Shown here piece by piece: positions 44,617 through 54,288 of a stretch of DNA of 64,000 bases. Under the pieces are notes generated by a model that was not told the DNA's origin, did no database searches, and worked only from the letters and a program-made list of their open reading frames with translations. Origin of the DNA: RBG-16-49-21 sp040768125. GTDB taxonomy: Bacteria; Spirochaetota; UBA4802; UBA5550. Position numbers and translations under genes: made by a program. The DNA is taken from NCBI GenBank assembly GCA_040768125.1, contig JAXGNG010000001.1, positions 124,001 to 188,000 on the forward strand. The letters run 5' to 3'. Within the stretch, counting starts at the first letter, position 1. Each line of letters starts with the position of its first letter.

Positions 44617-45183
44617 TCAGAGTCCAAGAACTGCCGACACCAGCCCTCTGGCTATCTCAAGTGTTTTTTCTTTTTCCAGAAGCTTTCTGTGGATGACGGT
44701 CGCATGCCTGAATTCGTTGCCATTTTTGTATGAAGTAATGCGTATTTCCCTGATGCCCTTTCTTTTGCAGTATCCAATCTTGCAGAATTTGCAGTTCGAT
44801 ATTACAATCCTGATGCCGTTTTCAGGGTTTTTTTGTTCGTAGAACCACGCTTCGATCAGGCGAATCATCTCGTCATACAGAAGCTTAACAAAGTCATCCA
44901 TGTTATCATCGGAAAGATTTTTTGAATAAACAACTTCCAGCACGGATCCCTTTTTCTCCAGTTTCCGCGTAATCTCTTCTATTGCCATGCCGTAATGGGT
45001 GATGCCATCGAGGGAGGCAAGGTCGGTGGCGGTTTCCTGTGCGGAGATTTTTTCCAATGGAGTTATCGATGTCACGAGAAAGATTGCCATGAAAATAAAG
45101 AAAAAACGGGGGAAACGACCGATGCGGATGGACCGCACGAGATGAAGCGGGGAATCAAGGGTAACGGGACGCGTGTGTACCAT
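44617..45183 (-). CDS. Secreted or membrane-anchored protein, unknown
   Basis: A 188-residue protein with a long basic N-terminus followed by a hydrophobic segment near residues 29-42, probably a signal anchor ending near KISAQE. The mature part has charged helices and a Cys cluster, NCKFCKIGYCKRKG, that may bind metal or form disulfides. I do not recognise a family. ATG 45183 lies just after the purD stop, so the two may be cotranscribed; longer reading frames overlap purD. Confidence 0.55.
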   Translation of the reverse strand: MVHTRPVTLDSPLHLVRSIRIGRFPRFFFIFMAIFLVTSITPLEKISAQETATDLASLDGITHYGMAIEEITRKLEKKGSVLEVVYSKNLSDDNMDDFVKLLYDEMIRLIEAWFYEQKNPENGIRIVISNCKFCKIGYCKRKGIREIRITSYKNGNEFRHATVIHRKLLEKEKTLEIARGLVSAVLGL

Positions 45184-45187
45184 CGCT

Positions 45188-46429
45188 TTACAGCGCCCTG
45201 TAACCGATGTCTTTCCGGTAATATGCGCCCTTAAAGGAAATTGATCCGATGGATGAGTAGACCCGGTCCCGTGCTTCGGCAAGGGATCTTCCGAGTGCCG
45301 TGACATTCAAGACCCTTCCTCCGTTCGTGTAGTAATGGCCATCCCTGTAATCGGTCCCGGCGTGAAAAACGATGATATCATCGCTCACCCTGTCGAGGCC
45401 GGTTATCGGCTCACCCTTTTTGTAATCGCCGGGATAACCACCCGAGGAGACAACCACCGTGATGGCGTGCTGTTCCTTGAATGATACATTGATGGAGTCC
45501 AGGGTGCCGTCCAGGGAGGCGATGAAGAGGTCGCCGAGTTTTCCGTTCATGAGCGGAATAATGACCTGGGCTTCCGGATCCCCAAAGCGAACGTTGAATT
45601 CGAGAACGCGAATGTCTTCGCCGCTGACGATGACACCCGCATACAGGATCCCCCGGAACGGTGTTCCTTCGCTTCGCATGCCGTCGATTGTTTTCTGGAG
45701 AATGGCATCATGGACAAAGCGGAGCCGATCAGGCGTCATGACCGGAGCGGGGGCATAGGCGCCCATTCCCCCGGTGTTCGGACCCCTGTCCCCTTCAAAT
45801 ATGCGTTTGTGGTCCTGGGCGGCGACGAAAGGGATGATGTGCGTTCCGTCCGAAACGCAGAGAACCGAGGCCTCCTCGCCCACGATGAAGTCCTCGACGA
45901 ATACGCGGGTGTCGCCGGTAACGTTGGTGTTGATAAAGCCGAGAGCCTCTTCCTTGCTTTCGGGGATACCCACACCCTTACCCGCGGCAAGTCCATCAAG
46001 CTTTATCACCAACGGGTACTTTTCCTGACGGTTGATGAACTCCACGAGTTCTTCCCTCCCCCTGAATTCACAATGAGAAACAGTGGGAACGCCGTAGCGA
46101 TTCATGATTTCTTTTGCAAATAGCTTGCTTCCCTCGAGCATGGCCGCCTTCCTGGTGGGGCCGAAACACGGGATCTTTTTCTCATAAAGATAATCGACGA
46201 TGCCGCCGACGAGGGGGGCCTCGGGCCCCACGAGAACCATGTCAATCCTGCGTTCCGTGCAAAAACGCGCAATCCCTGGATGATCATTAACATCGAGATG
46301 GACGCGGTGGGCGGGATTGATTCCCCCGTTGCCTGGGGCTACGAAAACCTCGTCTGCACTTCCGTCCTGGAGAAGCCTCCAGGCGATGGCGTGCTCACGC
46401 CCTCCTGAACCGATAAGTAGATATCTCAT
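45188..46429 (-). CDS. purD: Phosphoribosylamine-glycine ligase
   Basis: A 413-residue PurD, the ATP-grasp ligase that joins glycine to phosphoribosylamine in purine synthesis. Seen: N-terminal MRYLLIGSGGREHAIAW, GPEAPLVGGIVD, the ATP-grasp strand YPLVIKLDGLAAGKGV, and the D-FNVRFGDPEAQ motif. ATG 46429 follows GAGG at four bases; the TTG-like longer frame to 46516 is rejected. A candidate promoter lies upstream. Complete. Confidence 0.96.
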   Translation of the reverse strand: MRYLLIGSGGREHAIAWRLLQDGSADEVFVAPGNGGINPAHRVHLDVNDHPGIARFCTERRIDMVLVGPEAPLVGGIVDYLYEKKIPCFGPTRKAAMLEGSKLFAKEIMNRYGVPTVSHCEFRGREELVEFINRQEKYPLVIKLDGLAAGKGVGIPESKEEALGFINTNVTGDTRVFVEDFIVGEEASVLCVSDGTHIIPFVAAQDHKRIFEGDRGPNTGGMGAYAPAPVMTPDRLRFVHDAILQKTIDGMRSEGTPFRGILYAGVIVSGEDIRVLEFNVRFGDPEAQVIIPLMNGKLGDLFIASLDGTLDSINVSFKEQHAITVVVSSGGYPGDYKKGEPITGLDRVSDDIIVFHAGTDYRDGHYYTNGGRVLNVTALGRSLAEARDRVYSSIGSISFKGAYYRKDIGYRAL

Positions 46430-46487
46430 GGTACCTCGCGACGTATGTATATCCTGCGGGTAAATTTTAGTATCCCGACCGGGTAAA

Positions 46488-46516
46488 AACCTAGGACCCA
46501 TTACCGGTATTGTCAA
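46488..46516 (-). promoter_or_regulatory. Candidate purD promoter
   Basis: On the minus strand TTGACA (46511-46516) and TAGGTT (46488-46493) are 17 bases apart. The -35 is perfect and the -10 is moderate. The start would lie about 50 bases before purD. Confidence 0.5.
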
Positions 46517-46728
46517 CGAATAATATCATCATACCAGGGGAGCATGTAAATAAATTTGGGTTGACTCTTTTCTTGGCAATGGGGAAATTGAAGAGCTGCT
46601 GAAGTGATCATGAATTGAAAAAATATCGTATCCTTCATCCCAAACCATGTGTCGTATCCAGTGACATCCCGGTATGGACTACATGCGGGAATTGGGGAAT
46701 AACGGAATTGAATGCTGGAGGTACATGT

Positions 46729-47559
46729 ATGACACGCACGCCAGGAGCCTTTTACGGAGCCATCGTCATCGCGGCTGCCCTTTTCATGGGGGGAAGCGGC
46801 ACCCTCCTCTATTCAAAAGAAAAACCCGCACAGGGGGCACCAGCAATTGAAGAACAGGAAGCAGAGCAACCAGGGATAACCGCCCCTTCGGAAGGAGCCA
46901 TGGCCGATACAAAGCCGGGTGTTCAGGAAACACCGGAAGGGGAGAATGGACCTGGCCTGTTTGAGACCGTGAAGGAGGGTGGGGTGATCATGATACCGAT
47001 CATCCTTCTGGGGTTCATTTCCCTCACCATTATTATTGAACGATTGATATTTTATTCGAAACATGGCGTGTGGAACAGAGAAACGCTCATTTCCCACCTG
47101 ATGGCTCTCGCGAGACGGTACGACGCGTTATATCGGGAGGACATGGAAGACCATCTGCGCGGCGAGTTCCAGATTTACGTAAACGGTCTTGAAAGGGGGC
47201 TGGGTCTTCTCGCGGGAATCGGGAACCTCGCCCCGATTATTGGGTTCCTGGGCACCGTTGTAGGACTTATTAAGGCCTTCGCGTCGATTGTCGCGGCAAC
47301 AACCGTAACCGCGAAGGTTGTCGCCGCGGGCATACAGGTGGCGCTTGTCACGACCGCGGGTGGTCTCACCGTCGCCGCACCGACACTGGTGTTTTACTAT
47401 TTATTCACCACGATTGTGCAGAACAGGTTCTCGGCTGCTGATGAGGCGATAAGCAACATGTGCGCGCATCTGCCACGCATGACCGACAGCATGGAACAGG
47501 AGAAGGGATCCGGCGGCGGGGGAAGGAATCCCGTGAAAAAGACAGGCCGTTCACGCTAG
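46729..47559 (+). CDS. exbB: ExbB/TolQ-family proton channel protein
   Basis: A 276-residue MotA/TolQ/ExbB family protein, part of the proton-driven motor that powers TonB. The N-terminus has a signal-like segment, then a Glu/Pro/Gly-rich periplasmic stretch, a membrane segment near 85-105, and the paired C-terminal segments with NLAPIIGFLGTVVGLIKAF and ALVTTAGGLTVAAP. ATG 46729 has GGAGG seven bases upstream; a TTG at 46615 would add 38 unlike residues. First gene of a TonB system operon. Confidence 0.9.
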   Translation: MTRTPGAFYGAIVIAAALFMGGSGTLLYSKEKPAQGAPAIEEQEAEQPGITAPSEGAMADTKPGVQETPEGENGPGLFETVKEGGVIMIPIILLGFISLTIIIERLIFYSKHGVWNRETLISHLMALARRYDALYREDMEDHLRGEFQIYVNGLERGLGLLAGIGNLAPIIGFLGTVVGLIKAFASIVAATTVTAKVVAAGIQVALVTTAGGLTVAAPTLVFYYLFTTIVQNRFSAADEAISNMCAHLPRMTDSMEQEKGSGGGGRNPVKKTGRSR

Positions 47560-47569
47560 ACGGGCGCTC

Positions 47570-48019
47570 ATGGTGAAGAAGAAGATCATTCACAGGATTC
47601 TTGTCAAGAGGATGAGGAGCTGGAGAAGCCGCGAAGACCTTTTCGTCGAGCCGACATCGATGGCGGACATCTCGTTTCTACTTCTTCTCTTTTTTATCGT
47701 TACCAGCTCCTTTTTAATACGGGAGGGAATTTTCTTTTCCCTTCCGGAAAAAGGAGCCTCTGTCAGAGTTGAAGAAGAAAAGGTGATCGAGGTGTATCCC
47801 GTTGAAGATGGATTCCGGATCGGTGAGGATTTGCTCGATCGACGTAATTTCAAGGAACGTCTCGCCCGGTCCCTTGCAGAGACTCCGGGGAAGATTCTTG
47901 TCATTCGGATGGGGTCAGAAGTCAGATACGATCGCCTGGTTGACACGCTGGGTGTGGCAAAAGAAACCGGGATGAACCGGATTTCGCTTAAGCATGAAGC
48001 CGGGGATAAAGCCAATTGA
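47570..48019 (+). CDS. exbD: ExbD/TolR-family protein 1
   Basis: A 149-residue ExbD-type protein: a basic cytoplasmic N-terminus, one membrane segment (about residues 33-52), and a periplasmic domain. The conserved Asp of the membrane segment appears in TSMADISFLLLLFF. It begins ten bases after exbB. It overlaps the second exbD by four bases. Two different ExbD copies in tandem occur in several TonB systems. Confidence 0.88.
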   Translation: MVKKKIIHRILVKRMRSWRSREDLFVEPTSMADISFLLLLFFIVTSSFLIREGIFFSLPEKGASVRVEEEKVIEVYPVEDGFRIGEDLLDRRNFKERLARSLAETPGKILVIRMGSEVRYDRLVDTLGVAKETGMNRISLKHEAGDKAN

Positions 48020-48432
48020 AAAATCGTTCTTTCCTGAAAAGAATAAAAACAGTATCCATCGTTACCGCAATGGCGGACACTGCTCTCCAGCTGATAATTT
48101 TTTTCATGGTTTCCACGACCTATGACGCGCCAAACCTGGCGGAGATACGTCTTCCTGAATCTGAAACACAGACATCGGAAAGCGAACACATCTATCTTTC
48201 TCTCACACGGCAGGGCAGGGTCTATCTCGGCAATGAAGAGATTTCCCTTGAGGGCCTGAAGGGCTACCTCTCATACCGCCAGGATCAGCGGAACAAGGTG
48301 GTTTCTGTTTTCGCCGACAAGGACCTTCCCTACCGCGATATTGCGGTGGTCCTGACTCTCCTTCAGGAACAGGATTTCCTGAACGTGCTGTTCATGACCA
48401 GCCCGAGAAAAGATACCGGTCCCGGCGAGTAG
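48016..48432 (+). CDS. ExbD/TolR-family protein 2
   Basis: A 138-residue second ExbD, with the membrane Asp in TAMADTALQLIIFFMV and a periplasmic domain. It starts with TTG that overlaps the stop of the first ExbD (TTGA), so translation is coupled. Its sequence differs strongly from ExbD 1, so the two are not a recent duplication. They may assemble as a mixed dimer with ExbB. Confidence 0.87.
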   Translation: MKNRSFLKRIKTVSIVTAMADTALQLIIFFMVSTTYDAPNLAEIRLPESETQTSESEHIYLSLTRQGRVYLGNEEISLEGLKGYLSYRQDQRNKVVSVFADKDLPYRDIAVVLTLLQEQDFLNVLFMTSPRKDTGPGE

Positions 48433-48436
48433 CAGT

Positions 48437-49078
48437 GTGAAAGAGCGACTATCTTCATTCGTTGAGATGATTGTGGACTTCGAGGAGCGCCATCCCTATG
48501 GCTTTGCGTCCATACCATCAATAGCGATGATCCTGTTTGCCCTTTTTTTTACTTTATCAACTGGACCCTACAGCCAGGATGCGATAGACACGGAGGAACT
48601 GCAGATACTGGACATGGATACGATGTCCGCGTTTGCCGTTCGCAAGCGATTCACAAAAAAAGACTATTCAACGGATTCCGGTGAGGCACTATCGGATAAA
48701 CCCGAAGAAGCCGTTGAGCGGGCCACGGGTGAGTCTGATGAGGGTGCCGTGGATATATCGTTTTATCCGAACGTGGTACCGCCCCGGCTTGTGGGGACGA
48801 TCCAGCAAAGGTATCCCAAAATTGCCCGCGAGCTTCAGGTCGAAGCGGTGGTCATGGTCGAACTCCTGATCGGTGCGAGCGGCAAAGTCCTCTCCATCGG
48901 CATCGTGGGTATACGCCTCATGAAAGACCTGCCGCCTGATCTTAAGGAGCGGGTTGCGGCGCAGTTTTACCGGGATGCGAGGCTTATGCTCCAGGACGCA
49001 CGGTACTCACCGCCCATGGTCGACGGGAAGAACGTTCCCGTGAAAATGGAAGAACGATTGATATTCAGGCTGGAATAA
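48437..49078 (+). CDS. tonB: TonB-like energy transducer
   Basis: A 213-residue TonB-type protein with a membrane segment at about 24-42, a short acidic linker of about 70 residues without the usual Pro repeats, and a C-terminal domain of about 100 residues (YPKIARELQVEAVVMVELLIGASGKV). It contacts the outer-membrane receptor. Start is GTG, four bases after ExbD 2; a receptor gene follows. The short linker may limit reach across the periplasm. Assignment rests on the C-terminal domain and position. Confidence 0.82.
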   Translation: MKERLSSFVEMIVDFEERHPYGFASIPSIAMILFALFFTLSTGPYSQDAIDTEELQILDMDTMSAFAVRKRFTKKDYSTDSGEALSDKPEEAVERATGESDEGAVDISFYPNVVPPRLVGTIQQRYPKIARELQVEAVVMVELLIGASGKVLSIGIVGIRLMKDLPPDLKERVAAQFYRDARLMLQDARYSPPMVDGKNVPVKMEERLIFRLE

Positions 49079-49082
49079 CGGA

Positions 49083-51578
49083 ATGATGAAGCATGAAAAT
49101 CCACAGGGCAGGTGCGTTACCCTTCTTGGCCTTGCCATCGTACTGGCGGCGCTTGTTACGGTGGCGATGCCTCGATATGCCGAAGGGGCCATGCTCAGGG
49201 GCGCCGTGTACAATGCGGCAACGGGGAGGCCTGTTGAATTTGCAAGCGTAAGCGTGGTCGAGGCACGAAAAAAGTCCTACACCGATGAAAAAGGCATGTA
49301 CCTCATCGATCTCCCGGACACGGGAGTGTACACGGTCATCGTGCGCTCGGAAGGACTTGAAACCTACAGAGGCAGGGTTCCCGTTTCGGAGGACACGACG
49401 AGAAATGTGTCCCTCACGCCATTGACGATCAGGGGCAAAGGCCTTACGATCACGGGGAAACGTGATATCCAGAACGTTTCACGACACACGATGACGATTA
49501 AGGAAATCAAGGAAGTTCCCGCGACTTTCGGAGATGCGATCAACGCCATCACCGCGCTTCCGGGCATTATACGTACCGGGGGTGACCTCTTCGGGCCTAT
49601 CGTTATCCGGGGGGGAGACCGCAACGGAATACGGTATCTCGTTGATGAGATACCCGTGTACAGCCCCCTTCACTATGGCGGATTGCATTCCGTGATAAAC
49701 AGCAATCTCATTGACAGGATCGATGTGTATGCCTCGGCATTTCCCGCGGAAATCGGATCTGCCACATCGGCGGTCATAAGCCTAAATACCGTGGACGACG
49801 TCAAGGAGTTTGGAGGATACACGGATCTATCCATATTGTCGGCCACGGCCCTCCTGCAGACATGCATAATTAAAAACGACGGTGGTAAGCTCGCGCTCGG
49901 TTCCCCTCTTGATGAGCGCAAAGAGGAGCGGAAGCCCGCGGGGTACATAATCGCATCGGGGAGATCGGGATATATCGATATCATCGTTCTTCCCCTGATA
50001 CAACTTCTCACGGGTGAGCGAATCAGCATCGTGCCCCGTTACTGGGACTACCAGTTCAAGGCGAAATACTATTTCAACAGCAGCCATTCGCTCACGCTGT
50101 TTGCCATGGGCAGCAGTGATTATTTCAGGCTGGTGAATAACAAGGCACCCGAGGATGGGAGTGATCCCCTCCTTACCGGTTTAAAAGTCAAAACTGATCA
50201 GCAGACCCATGGCCAGAGCCTCTACTATACGTACCAGCCATCGGAGAGCTTCAGGAACCGTTTTACTTTTTACTCATCTCTCAGGCAGAACTATATTTCC
50301 GTCAATTTTCCGGCGCCCGGCGTGAACCAGGCTCTTCAGGGACTTTACGTGGATTCGCGACCCTATGTATTCGGATTCTCGGATAAATTCAAGGCCGAGG
50401 CGGTTAAAAAGATCCTTGAGATCCGGGGGGGAGCGGAGTATGTTCTATATTATTTTACCGCCAGAGGCAAGACGGCGAATCGTTCTGGGCGTGACGTCAC
50501 CTTTGACTTGACGGATGATAATTTCCTGCCGATGCCGCTGGATGAGCGAATCATCAACCATCTTATCGGCGGTTATGTTGAAACGAAGATCACGTTCAAG
50601 GGATTGACCGTTTTACCCGGTTTCAGAACGGACCACTTTAAGAGAAGCGGAGAGTCCACCTGGGATCCGAGACTTCTCGTCAGCTATGAATTTCCCACCA
50701 AGACGATCCTGTCCGTTGCCGGGGGAAAATACAGTTATTTTTTCCAGACCAACCCGGCATATTTTGATGCCTATCCCCAATATGCCAAAATCGGAAAGGA
50801 TCTCAAGTCAGAATGGGCGTTTCACCGTGTGGCGGGAATCGAGCAGACTCTGGGGCTTTATAAGATCAAGGTTGAGGGATTTTATAACGAGTTTTTTGAT
50901 CTCGCGAACAGGTATGTACACTTCGGTCCTGACTGGAGCATACGGGAGACGATGAACACGGGGAAAATTCGCGCTTGGGGCGCGGAGATCTTGTTGACCA
51001 AGGATAGAAAGGAAAACCAGGATGATTTTTTTGGATGGATAAGCTATACCTACACGAGGTCGGTAGAAAGGAGCGGCCTCCCCCACTATCCGGGGCTCTA
51101 CGGTAATCCTTATAATGAGGTCGGTGACCCCTGGGGGAACAAGTGGCTCAATTATGACAACGAGCAAAACCACAGCCTTAAGCTGATACTGGGGTATGTG
51201 TTTGGTAAAAATTCGATAACCGGGAAATTCATGCTCTTTTCTTCGAGTCCATATACTCCTATAGTGTATCACATGGAAGATATTGACTATTACAACACAA
51301 CGGGGCAGCGTCGGTATTATCCGGTCTATGGGAGGCCCAATTCTCGTCATTTTCCCGTTAATCATCGACTTGATATTCGTTATAGCCGAACCACAAATTA
51401 TTCATGGGGACACCTGAGCTGGTACATAGAGGTTATCAATGTTTACAATCACCGCCCGATCGCCTTCGAGCGGTGGGACTACCGTCTTCCGTATCTGGGA
51501 CCCAAAAATCCCAAGCGAAAACCCTTTTCGGATTCCGTGGCCTTTATCCCGAATTTCGGGATAGAGGTAAAATTTTAA
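49083..51578 (+). CDS. TonB-dependent outer-membrane receptor
   Basis: An 831-residue outer-membrane receptor. Signal peptide to about residue 35; a carboxypeptidase-like regulatory domain (GAVYNAATGRPVEFASVSV); a plug domain (FGDAINAITALPGI, VIRGGDRNGIRYLVDEIPVYS); then a 22-stranded-type barrel that ends in Phe, as expected for barrel insertion. Substrate unknown: no siderophore or vitamin gene is nearby. It is the fifth gene of the ExbB-ExbD-ExbD-TonB operon. Confidence 0.9.
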   Translation: MMKHENPQGRCVTLLGLAIVLAALVTVAMPRYAEGAMLRGAVYNAATGRPVEFASVSVVEARKKSYTDEKGMYLIDLPDTGVYTVIVRSEGLETYRGRVPVSEDTTRNVSLTPLTIRGKGLTITGKRDIQNVSRHTMTIKEIKEVPATFGDAINAITALPGIIRTGGDLFGPIVIRGGDRNGIRYLVDEIPVYSPLHYGGLHSVINSNLIDRIDVYASAFPAEIGSATSAVISLNTVDDVKEFGGYTDLSILSATALLQTCIIKNDGGKLALGSPLDERKEERKPAGYIIASGRSGYIDIIVLPLIQLLTGERISIVPRYWDYQFKAKYYFNSSHSLTLFAMGSSDYFRLVNNKAPEDGSDPLLTGLKVKTDQQTHGQSLYYTYQPSESFRNRFTFYSSLRQNYISVNFPAPGVNQALQGLYVDSRPYVFGFSDKFKAEAVKKILEIRGGAEYVLYYFTARGKTANRSGRDVTFDLTDDNFLPMPLDERIINHLIGGYVETKITFKGLTVLPGFRTDHFKRSGESTWDPRLLVSYEFPTKTILSVAGGKYSYFFQTNPAYFDAYPQYAKIGKDLKSEWAFHRVAGIEQTLGLYKIKVEGFYNEFFDLANRYVHFGPDWSIRETMNTGKIRAWGAEILLTKDRKENQDDFFGWISYTYTRSVERSGLPHYPGLYGNPYNEVGDPWGNKWLNYDNEQNHSLKLILGYVFGKNSITGKFMLFSSSPYTPIVYHMEDIDYYNTTGQRRYYPVYGRPNSRHFPVNHRLDIRYSRTTNYSWGHLSWYIEVINVYNHRPIAFERWDYRLPYLGPKNPKRKPFSDSVAFIPNFGIEVKF

Positions 51579-51593
51579 TAGAGGAGAAGGATC

Positions 51594-52031
51594 ATGTCTG
51601 GTAGACAGAAACCATGGGCGGCCATGCTTCTTTTTGCAGCACTTGCGGTCTCGGGGTGTAAGACCACGCCCATTACGGCTACGGCATCGACCACTCCGCT
51701 CCATGATAAAACGATCGAGGTGAATCACGGCAGGGTCAGGGGATCTCACCGGGCCTGGTCCGTATTCGGCCTCTGGATGGTGGGCAGACCCGATACGGAC
51801 AAGGCGATACAAAAGGCCCTGGAGGCACATGGAGCTGATGCCCTTATTAACGTTACCTGCTATGAACGAGTGGCCTGGTATTTTTTTGTTTCGTCCCACG
51901 ATGTTGTGGTGGAAGGAGAAGCCGTGGTTTTTCGCAAGGGGGAGCCTATCGAAAAAAAGGCCACGGTTGAGAAAAAAGACGGCGGTATGGGCCCCCATGG
52001 AAAGAAACCGAAGAGACGGAATAGTAGATAA
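51594..52031 (+). CDS. Lipoprotein, paralogue of 52033-52458
   Basis: A 145-residue lipoprotein with signal MSGRQKPWAAMLLFAALAVS and lipobox VSGC. The mature part contains DKAIQKALEAHGADALINVTCYER and a beta strand, ending in a basic tail. The next gene encodes a protein with the same layout (YESAVNDAIARLGGDNLINVR), so the pair are paralogues. They may belong to a TRL-like lipoprotein family, but I am not sure. It starts 15 bases after the receptor gene and may be part of its operon. Confidence 0.72.
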   Translation: MSGRQKPWAAMLLFAALAVSGCKTTPITATASTTPLHDKTIEVNHGRVRGSHRAWSVFGLWMVGRPDTDKAIQKALEAHGADALINVTCYERVAWYFFVSSHDVVVEGEAVVFRKGEPIEKKATVEKKDGGMGPHGKKPKRRNSR

Positions 52032-52032
52032 T

Positions 52033-52458
52033 ATGAATCAAATACCGGGTGAATCGAGCGCGCTGTTTCGCGTTGCCATTATCGTGTGGTGTTTCGCGAT
52101 ACTTGTCACCGGATCCGGATGCGTACGCAGCAATGTTCGCGCAACGGGCATTGAGCCGGTGGCAAAAAGGATGATTCCCGGAAACTATCGAGTGCTTGGG
52201 GAGACGGAAGCTCAGAGCAGCAGTTTCAACCTACTCTGGGTATTCCCGGTAACACCACGAATAAGTTATGAGTCGGCGGTAAACGATGCCATTGCCAGGC
52301 TCGGTGGTGATAACCTAATAAACGTACGAACGTGGATTGAGCGGCAGATCTGGATCGGGGGCATGGTTGAAATCCTGCATGTGCGGGGAACGGTCATCAT
52401 GTACGGGGAAGATGTTAGCGATCAAACAACGGGCGTACTACCCGAAAAAAAAGAATAG
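52033..52458 (+). CDS. Lipoprotein, paralogue of 51594-52031
   Basis: A 141-residue lipoprotein with a hydrophobic signal ending GSGC. The mature part shares with the previous protein the sequence AVNDAIARLGGDNLINV and a following WIERQIWIGG strand. The start ATG follows the previous stop after one base, so translation is likely coupled. Function unknown; association with the TonB receptor operon hints at the envelope. Confidence 0.72.
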   Translation: MNQIPGESSALFRVAIIVWCFAILVTGSGCVRSNVRATGIEPVAKRMIPGNYRVLGETEAQSSSFNLLWVFPVTPRISYESAVNDAIARLGGDNLINVRTWIERQIWIGGMVEILHVRGTVIMYGEDVSDQTTGVLPEKKE

Positions 52459-52547
52459 TATTCCAGAGGTTTTTCGAGTTGCCCGGGTCTGTGGCAGCAA
52501 GGGCCATGTGATTGAAAAAAGGCAAAACGCCGGATGTGGAGGATGGG

Positions 52548-54236
52548 ATGGTACGGTTTATCGAGAATTACAGGGGGGGTAAATTCGATCTGATCATTAT
52601 CGGGGGAGGGATTACGGGCGCCGCAGTCGCTTACGATGCCGCATCCCGGGGATTATCGGTGGCGCTTGTTGAAAAGGGCGATTTCGGCGGCGCCACCTCG
52701 GCGGCGACCTCGAAACTGATTCACGGGGGTCTCAGATACCTGGCCACCATGGAGGTGAGGCTGGTAAGGGAGTCGCTTCGGGAGCGGAAAACCATGGAAA
52801 ATATCGCCCCCAATTTTGTATATCCCATGGCCACGATGGTCACGACGGGGGGAAAAAAATTAACGAACAACAAGTGGGTCATCAAGGCGGGAATGATACT
52901 GTATGACATGCTCTCCTATGATAAACGGTTTACCTGGGACCCCGGCAAACGGATTCCTGTACACCGAAGTCTTTCAAGGAAAAAGGTCCTTGAACTTGAG
53001 CCGGTGGTAAAAGCCGATGGGCTTACCGGGGCATCGGTCTATTACGACTGCCTGAGTATCTTTCCCGAAAGGCTCACGCTGGGATTCATCCAATCAGCGG
53101 TGAAGCATGGAGCAAAAGTTGCCAATTATGCCAGAGTAGAGTCTTTCATCTTTTCAGGTCCCCACACAATTTCAGGGGTAAAGGTCCGTGACGAATTGGG
53201 TGGAAAAGTGGTGGATATCCATGGTGATATCACCATTAACTGCGGCGGGCCCTGGGCGGACATTATATTGGGTTTCGCCAAGAAGGATGCGGGTTCTGAA
53301 CAGCTCAGGCGATCGGAGGGAATCCACATTATTACGAAAAAGTTGGTCAACGATCATATCGTGGGGACAGTAACGGCCAGGGGACGCCATATTTTCATCA
53401 TACCATGGAGGGGCCGCTCCATCATTGGTACCACTGACAAAGAGTATATCGGCAGCCCCGATGAGTATCATGTTACCGAGCAGAGTATTCGCGAACTGCT
53501 GGATGAAGTGAATGATTCCTTCGGGATGAAACCCATTACCTTCAATGATATCCTGTACACATGGGGAGGGCTCAGGCCTCTTGTGGAAGACCAGACCGAG
53601 GATGTATACGAATCATCCCGAAAATATGAAGTACATGATAACGGCGCTGACGGTCTCGAAGGCCTCATCACCGTTGAGGGTGGTAAATACACCACAAGCA
53701 GGAATCTCGCCGAGCATGCTGTGAAGATGGTAGCAAAAAAAATCGGGAGAAAACTTCCAAGAACCATAACGGACAGGGAATACCTCGTTGGATCTGAAAT
53801 ACCTGACATGGAAGGGTTTATACGAGATATCGTTAAGGAAAACCCTGATTTCGAGCAGCGCACGGTGGAGTACCTCGGAAGGAATTACGGGACCGCGTAT
53901 AAATCTGTTCTGGAAATCGCAAGAGAAGAGAAGGCACTTGCGAAAAGATTAAACGATGACGGAGAAATACTTGCCCAGGTGGCGTACGCGGTGAGGAATG
54001 AATCAGCACGTACACTGAACGATATACTTTTCCGTAGAACCGGTATCGGGACCCTGGGTAATCCTGGAGAAGCCGTGCTTAACCAGGTGGCGCGCACGGC
54101 TGCGAGAGAACTGAGATGGAATGATGATCGTGTAAAGAAGGAGATGGACAGGGCCTTGGCAGTGTTCCAGGTCCCGGGGAAGAAGTCGCGACGGAATTCT
54201 TCGGGGAAAACGATCGTAAAAGGAAAAGGGAAATAG
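52548..54236 (+). CDS. glpD: Glycerol-3-phosphate dehydrogenase
   Basis: A 562-residue FAD-dependent glycerol-3-phosphate dehydrogenase, which feeds electrons to the membrane quinone pool and links glycerol and lipid metabolism. Seen: the FAD fold IIIGGGITGAAVAYDAASRG, GGATSAATSKLIHGGLRYL, and the second FAD-domain motif VEGGKYTTSRNLAEH. The C-terminal helical domain is complete and ends in a basic tail. ATG 52548 has GGAGG upstream; a TTG at 52512 would add 12 residues. No glpF or glpK is adjacent. Confidence 0.93.
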   Translation: MVRFIENYRGGKFDLIIIGGGITGAAVAYDAASRGLSVALVEKGDFGGATSAATSKLIHGGLRYLATMEVRLVRESLRERKTMENIAPNFVYPMATMVTTGGKKLTNNKWVIKAGMILYDMLSYDKRFTWDPGKRIPVHRSLSRKKVLELEPVVKADGLTGASVYYDCLSIFPERLTLGFIQSAVKHGAKVANYARVESFIFSGPHTISGVKVRDELGGKVVDIHGDITINCGGPWADIILGFAKKDAGSEQLRRSEGIHIITKKLVNDHIVGTVTARGRHIFIIPWRGRSIIGTTDKEYIGSPDEYHVTEQSIRELLDEVNDSFGMKPITFNDILYTWGGLRPLVEDQTEDVYESSRKYEVHDNGADGLEGLITVEGGKYTTSRNLAEHAVKMVAKKIGRKLPRTITDREYLVGSEIPDMEGFIRDIVKENPDFEQRTVEYLGRNYGTAYKSVLEIAREEKALAKRLNDDGEILAQVAYAVRNESARTLNDILFRRTGIGTLGNPGEAVLNQVARTAARELRWNDDRVKKEMDRALAVFQVPGKKSRRNSSGKTIVKGKGK

Positions 54237-54288
54237 CCTGATCGCGCCTGCAGGGCGATTCCAATTCGGATGCAGTTATGGAGGGAGT

